A stretch of DNA of 64,000 bases from Marinospirillum alkalitolerans (GCF_045055655.1 NZ_JBANFI010000007.1:62001-126000), one strand, 5' to 3'. Positions 18,534 to 27,652 are shown, counted from the stretch's first letter. Program-made: numbers and translations. Notes: generated by a model not told the origin, from the sequence alone.

Positions 18534-21406
18534 AGTGGAATCCGTCTTTTGATCACAAAAAGACCGCCAAGGGGATGGTTCACATCATCCTGCTGCTGCT
18601 CTTGTTGAGCCAGTTTATGGGATGTGTGGCCTCATCGTCGCATTCCACGCGCGTAGAAGAGGCCTTGCCTGATCATCCTGCCTTGGTCCGCCATACGCTG
18701 GCCTCAGGCACGGAGATGTGGATTTTGCCACGGGCTGGCGAGGCTGTTGAGTTGCGTCTGGTGGTGAATGCCGGTTCTGTCCATGAAGCACCAGATCAGC
18801 TGGGCATCGCGCATCTGGTGGAGCATATGGCCTTTCGTGGTACAGCGGCCTATCCAGCAGCGGAAGCGCAGGCCGAACTGGCCGCGCAGGGGCTGAATCT
18901 GGGCAGTCATGTGAATGCAGCGACCAGTTTTTTTAACACCACCTATCGTCTTTCGTTACCGAATGCCGAGGCATTGCCCGTTGCCTTGCATTTGATGGCC
19001 CAGTGGGCCAATGCCATCACTTTTGATGCCGAGGCGCTGGCGGGTGAGCAGTTGATCGTGCAAGAAGAGTGGCGACTGCGCCAAAGTGGTGGCACGCGCA
19101 TCAACCAGCAGCTGGATGCTGTGCGCTACCAAGGCTCTTTGTTGGCCGAGCGTGAGCCAATAGGGGATCTGACGCAGGTGCTGGGTTTTGATCGTGATGC
19201 CCTGCTGGATTTTTATCAGCAGTGGTATCGTCCTGAACGTATGACTTTGATTTTGGTTGGGGCGGTGGATGTGCAGCAGGTGATCGCGCAGGCTGAAGCC
19301 GATTTTGCCGCCGAGCAGTTTACCCTCTCACCCGCCGGTGCGCCCTTATCGAATGTGGATCTAGCCGCCTTTCCTGCCGCCAGTGCCGCACCGCTTGTCG
19401 CGGCGGTACTTGATCCTGAACAGGGGCAGCGTTTCGTTCAGGTGATGCTCCAGCGCCCTCAGCCTGCGCCCTTAACTCAGGTGAATGGCCAGTTTCGTGA
19501 TCTGATCGATCAGCTTTGGCTGGAGATCCTGACGCATCGTTTCAACCAGCGTGTTGAGCAGGGGGATCTGGCGCGCGGGCAAACTTCTCCTTTTGGGCAG
19601 CTGTTGACGCCTGATTTTCAGCATTATCTGCTGATTCTGCACCCGCAGCAGGGCAACTATGCTCAGGCCGTCGAGGTTGCCGCGCAAGAGCTGGCTCGTT
19701 TGATGCAGCATCCTGTGCTGGATGAAGAGTTGCATGCCGCCAAGCAGCGGCTGCTCCATCAGCGTGGCGATCAAGCCCGTTTTGCCGCCGCCGTGCCGCC
19801 TGCGCGCCTTGCTGATCGCTTGGCCAATGCAGCGGTGTATCAGCTCCCTGTGCTCAGTGAGGCGCAGGAGTTTGAGCTGACACAGCAGCTGTTATCAGGC
19901 ATCAGTGCCGCGCACTTACAGGCCGCCTTGTTGGAGCTAGAGGCCCAGGCGCAAGTCAAGCTGGCTTTGATCGGCCCCAGCAGTGATGCTGAACCCATTG
20001 CCGCGACCGATTTTGCGGCGCTGTGGCAGCAGACCCTAGCTAGGCCTCAGTCGCCTTGGGTCATGCAGCAGGCTGCCGTAGCCTCTTTGCCGGCGTTAGT
20101 GCAAGCGCCGCTGGTGCAGCGTAGGCAGCTGCCTGCCTTGTCAACCGAGGGTGCGCGCACTGAACGCCTGACGCTGAGTAATGGGATGACGCTGCTCTGG
20201 CGTCAAGATCCAGCACTGGATGCCCAGTTGCATCTGGATGTGCGCTTCCCCGGCGGGCGCTCTTTGGAAGACGAGCACGGCCCAGCATGGGTTTTCTGGT
20301 CGATGATGCTGCCTGAGGCCTGTGGCTATGGTGATATCTCTGCCGCTGATGTGGCCCGTTTTGCACGCACCCATCAGCTTCAGGTGCGCCCCTATGTGGA
20401 GGAGTTGCATCATGGCTTTCGTGCGAGCGCCAGCCCCGCGCAACTGGAGCCTTTGCTGCAAGTCTTGCAGCTCAAAATGGCGGCGCCGCGCTATTGTGAA
20501 GCTGGCCTAGTACGCTGGCGTGAGCGGTTGCAACAGCAGCAGCAGCAGCAACATCAGCCTGTCGAGCAGTCTTTTGCTCAGCAGCTTCAGGCGCTGGCTT
20601 TTGAATCTGGACATTTGATGCAGCCAGCCGCCTTATTACAGCAGCTCGATGCCCTGCCGCTTGAACAGCTGGCCGAACAGCGCGAGCGTTTATTCGCGCA
20701 GGCTTCTGCTGGGCGGATTGGGCTGGCGAGCCGTCCACTGCCTGAGCAGCTGCAAGTGCGCCTACCCGCTTGGTTGGCTGCACTGCACACCAGTGATGCA
20801 CCGGCGATCACTTGGCAGGATCGCGGTTTGCGTCCTGTTGCACAATCCATGCAAGCCAGTTGGCCGATCAACCTGAGCCCAAAAACGCAGGTTCAAATCC
20901 ATTACAGTCAACCCACCCACTGGTCTGCTGAGCGGCAAATTGCGCTGGAGCTGTTAGAAACCTGGGTGCATCAGCGTCTGCAAGCCAGATTGCGCCAAGA
21001 TCTTTCTGGGGTGTACAGCTTTGGTATGCATCACCTGTTGGCGCGTGATCCTGAGGCCTATTATCTGGGTCGTCTGAACTTCAGTAGCGCACCAGAGCGA
21101 GCTGAAGAACTGATTGAGGCCGCGCTGCAAGAAATCGCGCAGCTGCGTCAAACACCGCCGACAGCGGCAGAATGGCGACAGGCGCAGGAAACCTGGCGTC
21201 TTGGTCTGGCAGAGCGTGAGGCACAGGCAGCCTATTGGAGCGCCGCGCTGGCGCAAACCCAAACGCCAGCACAAGAAGAACAGCTGGCGCTGGCAGCAGG
21301 GCAAGCGGCTGCTCTTTCTGCTGAGAGGGCACACGCCTTGTTGGTTGAATGGCTGGCTGGGCCGGTGAAAATCTTCCAGCTCACGCCGCGCAGAGAAGAA
21401 GGGTAG
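18530..21406 (+). CDS. pqqL: M16-family zinc protease, lipoprotein (PqqL/FusC-like)
   Basis: A 958-residue double-domain M16 peptidase. The N-terminal active domain has H-L-V-E-H near residue 95 (inverted HxxEH zinc motif), with the downstream glutamates in the E-A-L-A-G-E-Q-L-I-V-Q-E-E-W stretch. The C-terminal inactive domain restarts near residue 545 (R-L-T-L-S-N-G-M-T-L-L-W-R). A lipobox F-M-G-C follows a hydrophobic segment, so the protein is anchored in a periplasm-facing membrane. PqqL/FusC proteases degrade imported proteins in the periplasm, and the translational coupling to the transporter supports this role. A glutamine-rich run, about nine Q in a row broken by one H, lies near residue 670. 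Confidence 0.9.
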   Translation: MKWNPSFDHKKTAKGMVHIILLLLLLSQFMGCVASSSHSTRVEEALPDHPALVRHTLASGTEMWILPRAGEAVELRLVVNAGSVHEAPDQLGIAHLVEHMAFRGTAAYPAAEAQAELAAQGLNLGSHVNAATSFFNTTYRLSLPNAEALPVALHLMAQWANAITFDAEALAGEQLIVQEEWRLRQSGGTRINQQLDAVRYQGSLLAEREPIGDLTQVLGFDRDALLDFYQQWYRPERMTLILVGAVDVQQVIAQAEADFAAEQFTLSPAGAPLSNVDLAAFPAASAAPLVAAVLDPEQGQRFVQVMLQRPQPAPLTQVNGQFRDLIDQLWLEILTHRFNQRVEQGDLARGQTSPFGQLLTPDFQHYLLILHPQQGNYAQAVEVAAQELARLMQHPVLDEELHAAKQRLLHQRGDQARFAAAVPPARLADRLANAAVYQLPVLSEAQEFELTQQLLSGISAAHLQAALLELEAQAQVKLALIGPSSDAEPIAATDFAALWQQTLARPQSPWVMQQAAVASLPALVQAPLVQRRQLPALSTEGARTERLTLSNGMTLLWRQDPALDAQLHLDVRFPGGRSLEDEHGPAWVFWSMMLPEACGYGDISAADVARFARTHQLQVRPYVEELHHGFRASASPAQLEPLLQVLQLKMAAPRYCEAGLVRWRERLQQQQQQQHQPVEQSFAQQLQALAFESGHLMQPAALLQQLDALPLEQLAEQRERLFAQASAGRIGLASRPLPEQLQVRLPAWLAALHTSDAPAITWQDRGLRPVAQSMQASWPINLSPKTQVQIHYSQPTHWSAERQIALELLETWVHQRLQARLRQDLSGVYSFGMHHLLARDPEAYYLGRLNFSSAPERAEELIEAALQEIAQLRQTPPTAAEWRQAQETWRLGLAEREAQAAYWSAALAQTQTPAQEEQLALAAGQAAALSAERAHALLVEWLAGPVKIFQLTPRREEG

Positions 21407-21419
21407 AATAGCCTTTTGG

Positions 21420-21486
21420 GATCATCTTGCTGTGGTGGCCTTGCTGAGGCAGGTCGCCATAGACCCGCTGTCCAGCCAAGATGATC
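21420..21486 (+). repeat. Long-range inverted repeat before the radical SAM gene
   Basis: GATCATCTTG (21420-21429) and its perfect complement CAAGATGATC (21477-21486) bracket the 21407-21515 intergenic stretch. With flanking partial pairing this could fold into a leader structure close to the next ribosome site. Confidence 0.45.
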
Positions 21487-21515
21487 AACGCCAGAGGCAA
21501 TAAGGAGAAGGGAGT

Positions 21516-23027
21516 ATGCCCAAGACAAGGTGGACGTCAGCCGCCCCCGCTGATCAAACCGCGCCTGCCATGCAGCAGGTTTTTGAGGCGGGTGAGCGCC
21601 ATCATCATATCGCCAATACGGCCTATCCGCTGGCACATCAGCAGACGTGGAAGCCTTATCGCGTGCGCCAGAATGAGCAGGCCGAGCGCCTGGTGAAAGC
21701 CTTTGACGGTCTGGATCAGCTGACGCTCTATTCTCATCTGCCTTTTTGTGAAACCCGCTGCTATTTCTGTGAATACACAGTGGTTGGGCGCGCCGAGCTA
21801 GCCCATACCTCGCTGTATATGCAGTATCTGGGGCAGGAGCTGGCCGCCTATCGTGCATTACTGGGGCCGCGTGAGTTGCTGGGATGGGATATCGGCGGGG
21901 GAACGCCTTCTTTTGTGGATGCGGCTTTGATTGATCAGCATATTGAGCAGGTGACCCGCCACTTTCACCTGGTTGACGGCGCGAAGGTCAGCATTGAAAC
22001 CACGCCGAAGATCGCAGCAGCTGAACCAGAAAAAATAGCGGCCTATTTTGCAGCGGGTATTCGGCGTATCAGCATGGGGATTCAGGTCACGCAGCCGGAT
22101 CTACTCAAGGTGCTGGGCCGTGAAGAGAATGGTATCGCGCAGATTGATCAGGCGGTGGCTCATATTCGTCGTGCCGGATTCACCGAGTTCAACATTGATT
22201 TGATGTATGGTTTTGCTGGCCAGTCACTGGCCTCGTGGGAGGCCACGCTGCGTTATGCGCTGGCGATGCAGCCTGAGTTCATCACCCTCTATCGAATGCG
22301 TTATAAGTTAACGCGTATTTCTAGCCAAGCGGATCAGGTCACCCCTGAGCAGGTGCGCTTGCAGTCTCAATTGGCGAAGACCCTGCTGAAAGAGGCCGGT
22401 TATTGGGCCAATCCGGGTAAGAACACCTTTAGTCGCCTGCCAGCCCAAACAGGCACCAGCAGTTATCTGACGCAGCGTGTCATTCACGGGCGCTCTTATC
22501 TGGGCTTGGGTCTGGGAGCGCAATCGATGACGGACACCAGCATTAGCTACAACGCTGGTGCGGTAGGCAAGAATCTGGCCCCCTATTTTAAGCGTCTGGA
22601 TCAGCAGCAGTTACCCCTTCAGGATTTTTATGATCTGCCCGCGATTCAGATGATGGCCAAGATGGTGGCGGTCAGCTTCTACTTTGGTGAGGTGAATCTG
22701 GCTGCCTTCGAGCGCAAGTTTGGCCTGCCTTTAGAAGCCGCCTACCCAGAAGCAGTGGACTATGCGCTGCAACAGGGTTTGATGCACTACACGGATTCGC
22801 GCAATGGTCAGGAATGGCCGGATCAGCCGCGACGCAGCCTCTCCCTCACAGACAAGGGGGCGGCCCACTTTAATGGCAGCATTGCGCTTTTTTACGCCCC
22901 TTCGGTACAAAACTACCTGCTTGAGAAGAATGTAGCTGAGGATTTAGCCCGCCAAGAGCGCGCAGCGCAGCAGGTGTTTGAGCGTAACCAGCGCATTGCC
23001 TCTGTGCCCTTGTCGGCGACAGACTAA
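21516..23027 (+). CDS. HemN/HemW-like radical SAM protein of unknown substrate
   Basis: A 503-residue radical SAM enzyme. The cluster motif P-F-C-E-T-R-C-Y-F-C is at residues 76-85 (Cys 78, 82, 85), followed by G-G-G-T-P-S, S-I-E-T-T-P and R-I-S-M-G-I-Q, all placed as in HemN-family proteins, and a HemN-type C-terminal domain. Candidates are a coproporphyrinogen dehydrogenase relative, a haem-degrading enzyme of the HutW/ChuW type, or a class C radical methyltransferase; the sequence does not decide. The position behind a Fur-controlled uptake operon favours a haem link, as inference only. Start at 21516 with AAGGAGAAGGGAG upstream. The last four bases overlap the convergent tmcA end. Confidence 0.75.
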   Translation: MPKTRWTSAAPADQTAPAMQQVFEAGERHHHIANTAYPLAHQQTWKPYRVRQNEQAERLVKAFDGLDQLTLYSHLPFCETRCYFCEYTVVGRAELAHTSLYMQYLGQELAAYRALLGPRELLGWDIGGGTPSFVDAALIDQHIEQVTRHFHLVDGAKVSIETTPKIAAAEPEKIAAYFAAGIRRISMGIQVTQPDLLKVLGREENGIAQIDQAVAHIRRAGFTEFNIDLMYGFAGQSLASWEATLRYALAMQPEFITLYRMRYKLTRISSQADQVTPEQVRLQSQLAKTLLKEAGYWANPGKNTFSRLPAQTGTSSYLTQRVIHGRSYLGLGLGAQSMTDTSISYNAGAVGKNLAPYFKRLDQQQLPLQDFYDLPAIQMMAKMVAVSFYFGEVNLAAFERKFGLPLEAAYPEAVDYALQQGLMHYTDSRNGQEWPDQPRRSLSLTDKGAAHFNGSIALFYAPSVQNYLLEKNVAEDLARQERAAQQVFERNQRIASVPLSATD

Positions 23028-25207
23028 TCTGACGCGCCACGCGCGAGAGTCAGGTGGGTGGCGGTGGCCGCATCGAAGCTGCGCAGACTAGCACGCAGTT
23101 TTTTCTCCTGAGCTTTGCGCCCCAAGCCTTGGAGTTCAGGCAGCTGATCCCAGCTGTGTCCCTGAATTAACCAGCGGATCCAGCTGTGCCATGCTGGGTC
23201 CTGAGCCACGGCATCGGATGCTTGAGCAAGACGGAAGCAGAGCCAGCGCCGCAGTGCCGTTAGGCTCATCATCAGTGGACGATGGCCTTGGGCGCAGGCA
23301 TGGATTTCAGCCGCATCCGCCGCTTGCCAAACCCCTGCAGGGAGTTGACGCAGGATCAAGCGCAGGAGTTCGGCATCCAGGGCGGCATAATGCACGGGGC
23401 CATCATCACCAAGGCGCTCAGCAAAGCGCGCCGTACACTGCGCCAGACACTGCTGCCCAGCGGGGCTGAGTCCCAAGCCCATCTGTAGCGGAGGTTCACC
23501 ACTGGCCAGATCCTGTGTCATCCCCAGACGCAATACCTGCCAGCCCAGTGCTTGCCAAAAGCGCGCCAGTCTTGCTGTGGCCCCAAAACTGCTGCCCAGC
23601 GCATCGATTCCCTCGGTGGCGGCTGCTTGGTGTTGAATCCAATCCATCAGCTGGCGACCCCACCTCTGCCCTTGATATGGCGGCTGAATCGCAAGGCGTT
23701 GAATACGCCACCAGCGCAGCTGTGCCGCCGCCGGCATGGCGGCATGAAAGGCCAGTGATTGCGCCAGCAGATGGCCTTGTGGGCGTCGCTGGCCAAGATA
23801 GATGGCATCAGCCAAGTCCGCTGGAAACCTACCCTCCTGTTGGATCATCGCCAGTCCAATCAGCGTGCCAGTGGGTTGATCACAAAGCAGCGCTAACTTC
23901 AGATCTGGGCCATCAAGTAGCTGGCGCAAATCCTCTGCGCGTGTGCGGTAGTGGGCCAGACGCAGCAGGCTAAACACCTGATGCAACAGTGCGGGTTGGG
24001 CGGCCAGCTCAGCTTGCGTGATCCAGGCGATCTGAGGCTGAATCTGCACAGGCATAGCCTGCAAGGGTGCAGGTTGGAGCAAAAGCAGACGCTCGATCAG
24101 CCCTTCTAGGGGGTCCGCCTCAGCCCAGCGCAGCGGTTGATGGAGTTCAAGCCAGAGTGCTTGTGGTTGGATGGCCAGCAGTGCCGCCCGAAAGCGCAGG
24201 TCAAAACCTCGCCCGCTGCCTTCATAGCCTTGTAAGGTGGTGGCATAGAGACTGGCCGGATAGCGGCTGATCAGTTGGTTGAGCTGGGCGATCGGCAGTG
24301 CGGCGGCTTCATCCAGCAGCAACCAGTCGCCTGCTTGGTGTTCGGCCAGCAGCGCATCAGGAGCAACAAAGCGCACGGTGGCGCTGGCGGGTCGATGTTG
24401 ATCTAGCCAGTGGAGCAGTTCGCTCGCCGCTGCAGCAGAAGGCGCACTGACTAAAAGATGCCCCTCAGGCCGCTGCGCGAATAATCCCAGCGCTACCAAG
24501 CCCAATGCGGCGCTCTTGCCTCGGCCACGCGCTGCGGTCAGCACCGCGGCCTGGCCTTGCTCTAGCTGTGCCAACAGCTGTTGGACCACCTGAGCCTGCT
24601 CATCGGTGAAACTGGTCTGGCGCTCACTGGGTGGGGGCTGCCAGAGGGTCTCGCTGAGGTCGATTGGGCTGGCACTCAGACGGGTTGGGCGCGGCTGGCC
24701 TTGCTGCCAATGAATCAGCTCTTGGCGTGCGGCGGCTTGTTGCAACTGCTGTTCGCAGTGGGCGATAAAAAAATGGCTGAGCTGCTCGGGTTGATAGGGC
24801 CAGGCCGCAAGGCGTCGATAATCGCCATCGACCTGCTGTGCCCAGTCTTTCGGTGTTAGCAGCAGCAGCCAGCCGCCTGCCTTGAGTGTGCCGGCCATCA
24901 CGCCCAGCGCATCGGGCATCAGCCCAGCATGGGTGTCGATCACCAGCCAATCGAGTTCTTGTCCTAAAAACTGACGCGCTTGTTTGGCGGGGACCCAGGC
25001 CAGTGATTGATCTTCACGCAGGCTGGGGCGATGGGGTGGCTCCGCGCTAAAAAGCCACGCACCCTGCTGCCAGTGGTGTTGGCTGGAGAGCCGACGCGCC
25101 TGCTCCTGTGTCCAGTCTGCTGAGCCTTCAAGCCACAAGATCTGGCGCTGCCCAGAGGGAGAGTGAAGGACATGGCTCGGTGGAGAAGAAGAGGGCCGAC
25201 TAGGCAT
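23024..25207 (-). CDS. tmcA: tRNA(Met) cytidine acetyltransferase TmcA
   Basis: A 727-residue enzyme that makes N4-acetylcytidine at the wobble base of elongator tRNA-Met, using acetyl-CoA and ATP/GTP. Walker A is A-R-G-R-G-K-S and Walker B L-L-L-D-E-A-A-A-L-P in the helicase-like module; the GNAT module shows P-P-Y-Q-G-Q-R-W-G and G-S-S-F-G-A-T. It is some 50 residues longer than the E. coli protein. The ATG at 25207 overlaps the stop of the upstream regulator (TGATG), so translation is probably coupled. Finding this tRNA gene at the end of an fdhD operon is odd; I see no functional reason. Confidence 0.93.
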   Translation of the reverse strand: MPSRPSSSPPSHVLHSPSGQRQILWLEGSADWTQEQARRLSSQHHWQQGAWLFSAEPPHRPSLREDQSLAWVPAKQARQFLGQELDWLVIDTHAGLMPDALGVMAGTLKAGGWLLLLTPKDWAQQVDGDYRRLAAWPYQPEQLSHFFIAHCEQQLQQAAARQELIHWQQGQPRPTRLSASPIDLSETLWQPPPSERQTSFTDEQAQVVQQLLAQLEQGQAAVLTAARGRGKSAALGLVALGLFAQRPEGHLLVSAPSAAAASELLHWLDQHRPASATVRFVAPDALLAEHQAGDWLLLDEAAALPIAQLNQLISRYPASLYATTLQGYEGSGRGFDLRFRAALLAIQPQALWLELHQPLRWAEADPLEGLIERLLLLQPAPLQAMPVQIQPQIAWITQAELAAQPALLHQVFSLLRLAHYRTRAEDLRQLLDGPDLKLALLCDQPTGTLIGLAMIQQEGRFPADLADAIYLGQRRPQGHLLAQSLAFHAAMPAAAQLRWWRIQRLAIQPPYQGQRWGRQLMDWIQHQAAATEGIDALGSSFGATARLARFWQALGWQVLRLGMTQDLASGEPPLQMGLGLSPAGQQCLAQCTARFAERLGDDGPVHYAALDAELLRLILRQLPAGVWQAADAAEIHACAQGHRPLMMSLTALRRWLCFRLAQASDAVAQDPAWHSWIRWLIQGHSWDQLPELQGLGRKAQEKKLRASLRSFDAATATHLTLARGASD

Positions 25208-26130
25208 CAACTGGATTCTCTTTGTTCGCCATTCCAAGTGAGGCGGCCGCTGAGCGAGACATCATAACCCTGTAGGTGCTGTGCCGCACGCCGCCCTTCA
25301 GCGCTGTTCAGCCAATCAAACACCTGCTGAATCAAGGTGCGGAAAAACACCTGTCGTGGCAGTACCAGATCAAAGGATTCTTGATAGATCGGCACAAAAT
25401 GCAAGCCAGCTTCCACGGCCACGGCCTCTGCTCCTGGCCCCAGATCAGCCTGTCCGCGTGTGATGGCGGCCGCGACTTCTTGCTCGGTTAGGGCAATGCA
25501 GCTGGCCTTGAGGCGCTGGATATCCAAATGCTGCTCTTGGAGCCAGTCCTTTAAAAAGCGCTGGGCACCGGCCCCCTCTTGGCGCACCACCCAGTTCAGG
25601 CGATACAGGGCCTCACCTTGGCGTCCGGCCTCTTGCAGCTGCTGAGCCAGCTGGGCATCGCGCATCATCAATCCTTGTTGGCGCTGATAAAGATGGACCA
25701 GAACCCAGTGACGTGCTCCGGCGTATTGGCGGATCAAACCAGGATGACGCAGATGGCTTTCTTCGGCGCGGCCCCAGTGTACGGCGCAGGCATCGATCAG
25801 CCCTTGAGACAGTAGCGACAGGCCTGCCTGGGTGCCCGTGGGCATATAGCTATAGAGTGCTTGATACTGCTGCGCCTTCATCAAGCGCAAGAGTGCAAAG
25901 CGCAGCAACGGATCATCACTGCCTGCCAGCAACAGCCGATCTGTCAGCAGGCCGTGATGGCTAGATTCGAGCAGCCATTGATCCACCAAGCTGCGTGGAA
26001 AGAGCCACTTGCCTGTGACCTTGGTGGCAGGTAGGTGCCCATCACTGGCCAGCTGATAGACCTTCTTTTCATTCAGATGCAGATACTGGGCGACCTCTTT
26101 CACCGTCATATAGGGTGAGCTGTGGGTCAT
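25207..26130 (-). CDS. One-component regulator: excisionase-type HTH plus periplasmic-binding-protein-like domain
   Basis: A 307-residue cytoplasmic protein. Residues ~8-53 are a MerR/excisionase-type helix-turn-helix (T-V-K-E-V-A-Q-Y-L-H-L, then Y-Q-L-A-S-D-G-H-L-P-A-T-K). The remaining ~250 residues resemble a ModA/COG1910-like binding domain fold, with a central D-A-C-A-V-H-W-G segment and G-Q-A-D-L-G-P-G-A-E. Such fusions are commonly thought to sense molybdate, tungstate or a related anion. It overlaps fdhD (ATGA) and tmcA (TGATG), so the three genes form an operon. Formate dehydrogenase or cofactor genes are the probable targets; this is inferred from position. Confidence 0.8.
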   Translation of the reverse strand: MTHSSPYMTVKEVAQYLHLNEKKVYQLASDGHLPATKVTGKWLFPRSLVDQWLLESSHHGLLTDRLLLAGSDDPLLRFALLRLMKAQQYQALYSYMPTGTQAGLSLLSQGLIDACAVHWGRAEESHLRHPGLIRQYAGARHWVLVHLYQRQQGLMMRDAQLAQQLQEAGRQGEALYRLNWVVRQEGAGAQRFLKDWLQEQHLDIQRLKASCIALTEQEVAAAITRGQADLGPGAEAVAVEAGLHFVPIYQESFDLVLPRQVFFRTLIQQVFDWLNSAEGRRAAQHLQGYDVSLSGRLTWNGEQRESS

Positions 26131-26996
26131 GATGCTTCTCCAGTCTGTGCGGGTGCGCGGCGCTGAGGGCTAGGGCGTGGCGCAGGTTTGGCATCCAAAA
26201 TTAAACGTTCAGCACCATGAAAAACCTGAAAGTGCGTGCCGCGTGCGCGGGCGATCAGCAGGATACCCAGCCGCTGCGCCAGCTCCAGTCCCATCACGGT
26301 GGCCCCTGAGCGGGAGAGCAGCACGCTGATACCCATCTGGGCGGCTTTGATCACCATCTCTGAAGTGAGGCGGCCAGTGGTGTAAAAAATCAGTTCTGAG
26401 GCGGGCAGGTCTTCAAGCCAAAGCTGCCCAGCCAGACTATCAACGGCATTATGGCGGCCTATATCCTCACAAAAAGCCAGCAGCTGCCCTTGGCGATCAC
26501 ACAAGGCGCAGGCATGCACACCGCCAGCTTCACGATAGGTGGTGTTGGCCTGTTGCAGACCATCGAGCAGTTGATAGAGATCACTTTGGCGCACTGACCA
26601 TTGGCTCAGGGCCAGCTGATCCAAGCGGTCCATCTGCTGCCCAAACACTGTCCCCTGCCCGCAGCCAGTGGTGACCGTGCGCTGTGCGAGGCGGGCTTCC
26701 AGATCCTCCGGCAGGGCTTGGAGCACAACAGCTGCTGCGCCCACCTCCCAATCGACCTGAATCGAGATCACCTGCGCCAGCTCAGTCACAAAGCCCTGAT
26801 TGCGCAGATAGCCTAGCACCAAGGCTTCAGGCTGCTCACCGAGCGTCATCAGTGTCACGATTTCTCGTTTATTGAGATAAAGGGTTAAGGGGCGCTCGCA
26901 GGCCAGAGGCAAGGTGCTGGTCTCGCCATACTCATTCATCACCAGCTGATTCTGCATTAAAGGTGCGGTGGCATGGCTGAGTCGTGGATAGGTCAT
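26127..26996 (-). CDS. fdhD: FdhD, formate dehydrogenase sulfur-transfer accessory protein
   Basis: FdhD passes sulfur from IscS to the bis-MGD cofactor, without which formate dehydrogenase is inactive. Recognisable parts are the L-N-K-R-E-I-V-T-L-M-T-L-G segment, T-T-G-C-G-Q-G near the middle, G-G-V-H-A-C-A-L-C-D, and E-D-I-G-R-H-N-A-V-D, the most conserved block. The cysteine motif has a single Cys where the E. coli protein has C-x-x-C. I chose the ATG at 26996 (GAGG seven bases ahead, usual length); an ATG at 27062 would add 22 residues and may be the annotated start. Divergent from the formate dehydrogenase cluster. Confidence 0.93.
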   Translation of the reverse strand: MTYPRLSHATAPLMQNQLVMNEYGETSTLPLACERPLTLYLNKREIVTLMTLGEQPEALVLGYLRNQGFVTELAQVISIQVDWEVGAAAVVLQALPEDLEARLAQRTVTTGCGQGTVFGQQMDRLDQLALSQWSVRQSDLYQLLDGLQQANTTYREAGGVHACALCDRQGQLLAFCEDIGRHNAVDSLAGQLWLEDLPASELIFYTTGRLTSEMVIKAAQMGISVLLSRSGATVMGLELAQRLGILLIARARGTHFQVFHGAERLILDAKPAPRPSPQRRAPAQTGEAS

Positions 26997-27187
26997 CAGA
27001 GGGCCTCGCTGATAGAGTGGATAAACCTGAGTTGATCGACCCAGCTGCGCCAAGATGTCCATACTGAGGCCGTATTTGCTGAAGGATCATTGATTCAGGC
27101 TGATAAAACGCGATTATAGGTTTTTTTTGTTCCTTTTGCCTTGGTATATAAGTTGCTTGAAAGATCATCAAGATAAAAGGAGCACCT

Positions 27188-27652
27188 ATGTCTGTGATTT
27201 CTGCCCCGAATTTTTCTCCACCGACCTTGAATCATTGGCCTTTATGGATCGAGCTGGCCCCAACGCAGCGTGTGTCACGCGGTTGGACGAGCACCAGCTG
27301 GTCTGTTGTCGAGCTCAGTGCCCAGCCGCGCTCAGGCGAGGGTATTTTTCAACTCGATCTGGTGCTCTATCGTGGTGAGCGTCTGGCCTATCGTTTTAAC
27401 CTGGCCTCTCAGGCCCCCAAGCTGTTTGTGGTGTGTGAAGCGCTAGAGCCTGAGCTGTGGCAGCCCAGATTGATCACGGCCAGTCAGGATGAAGTAGCAG
27501 ACTATATGGATGCCGGTCAGCCAGTGCTGGATTTACCCATGCCACGGGTGATCCATCAATGGATCGATGCTTTTATCGCCCATCATGGCGAGCCAGAAAT
27601 GGGCCGCAAACGCCGTGGGCAAGGCCCCGCTGCTCAGTGTGGAGAGAGCTGA
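27188..27652 (+). CDS. DUF3305 protein of a formate dehydrogenase cluster
   Basis: A 154-residue cytoplasmic protein of the DUF3305 family. Members nearly always sit beside a DUF3306 gene at the head of formate dehydrogenase operons; their function is unknown. The domain body (V-S-R-G-W-T-S-T-S-W-S, then L-Y-R-G-E-R-L-A-Y-R-F-N-L, and the M-D-A-G-Q stretch) is complete. AAAAGGAGCACC precedes the ATG at 27188. Its stop overlaps the next start as TGATG. The 125-bp gap to fdhD has the divergent promoters, including a TATATAAG about 40 bases upstream. Confidence 0.8.
   Translation: MSVISAPNFSPPTLNHWPLWIELAPTQRVSRGWTSTSWSVVELSAQPRSGEGIFQLDLVLYRGERLAYRFNLASQAPKLFVVCEALEPELWQPRLITASQDEVADYMDAGQPVLDLPMPRVIHQWIDAFIAHHGEPEMGRKRRGQGPAAQCGES

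Noticed and set aside
27063..27187. ModE box between fdhD and the DUF3305 gene
   Set aside because: A TATATAAG occurs, but the paired CGTTATATA half-site at the right spacing is missing.
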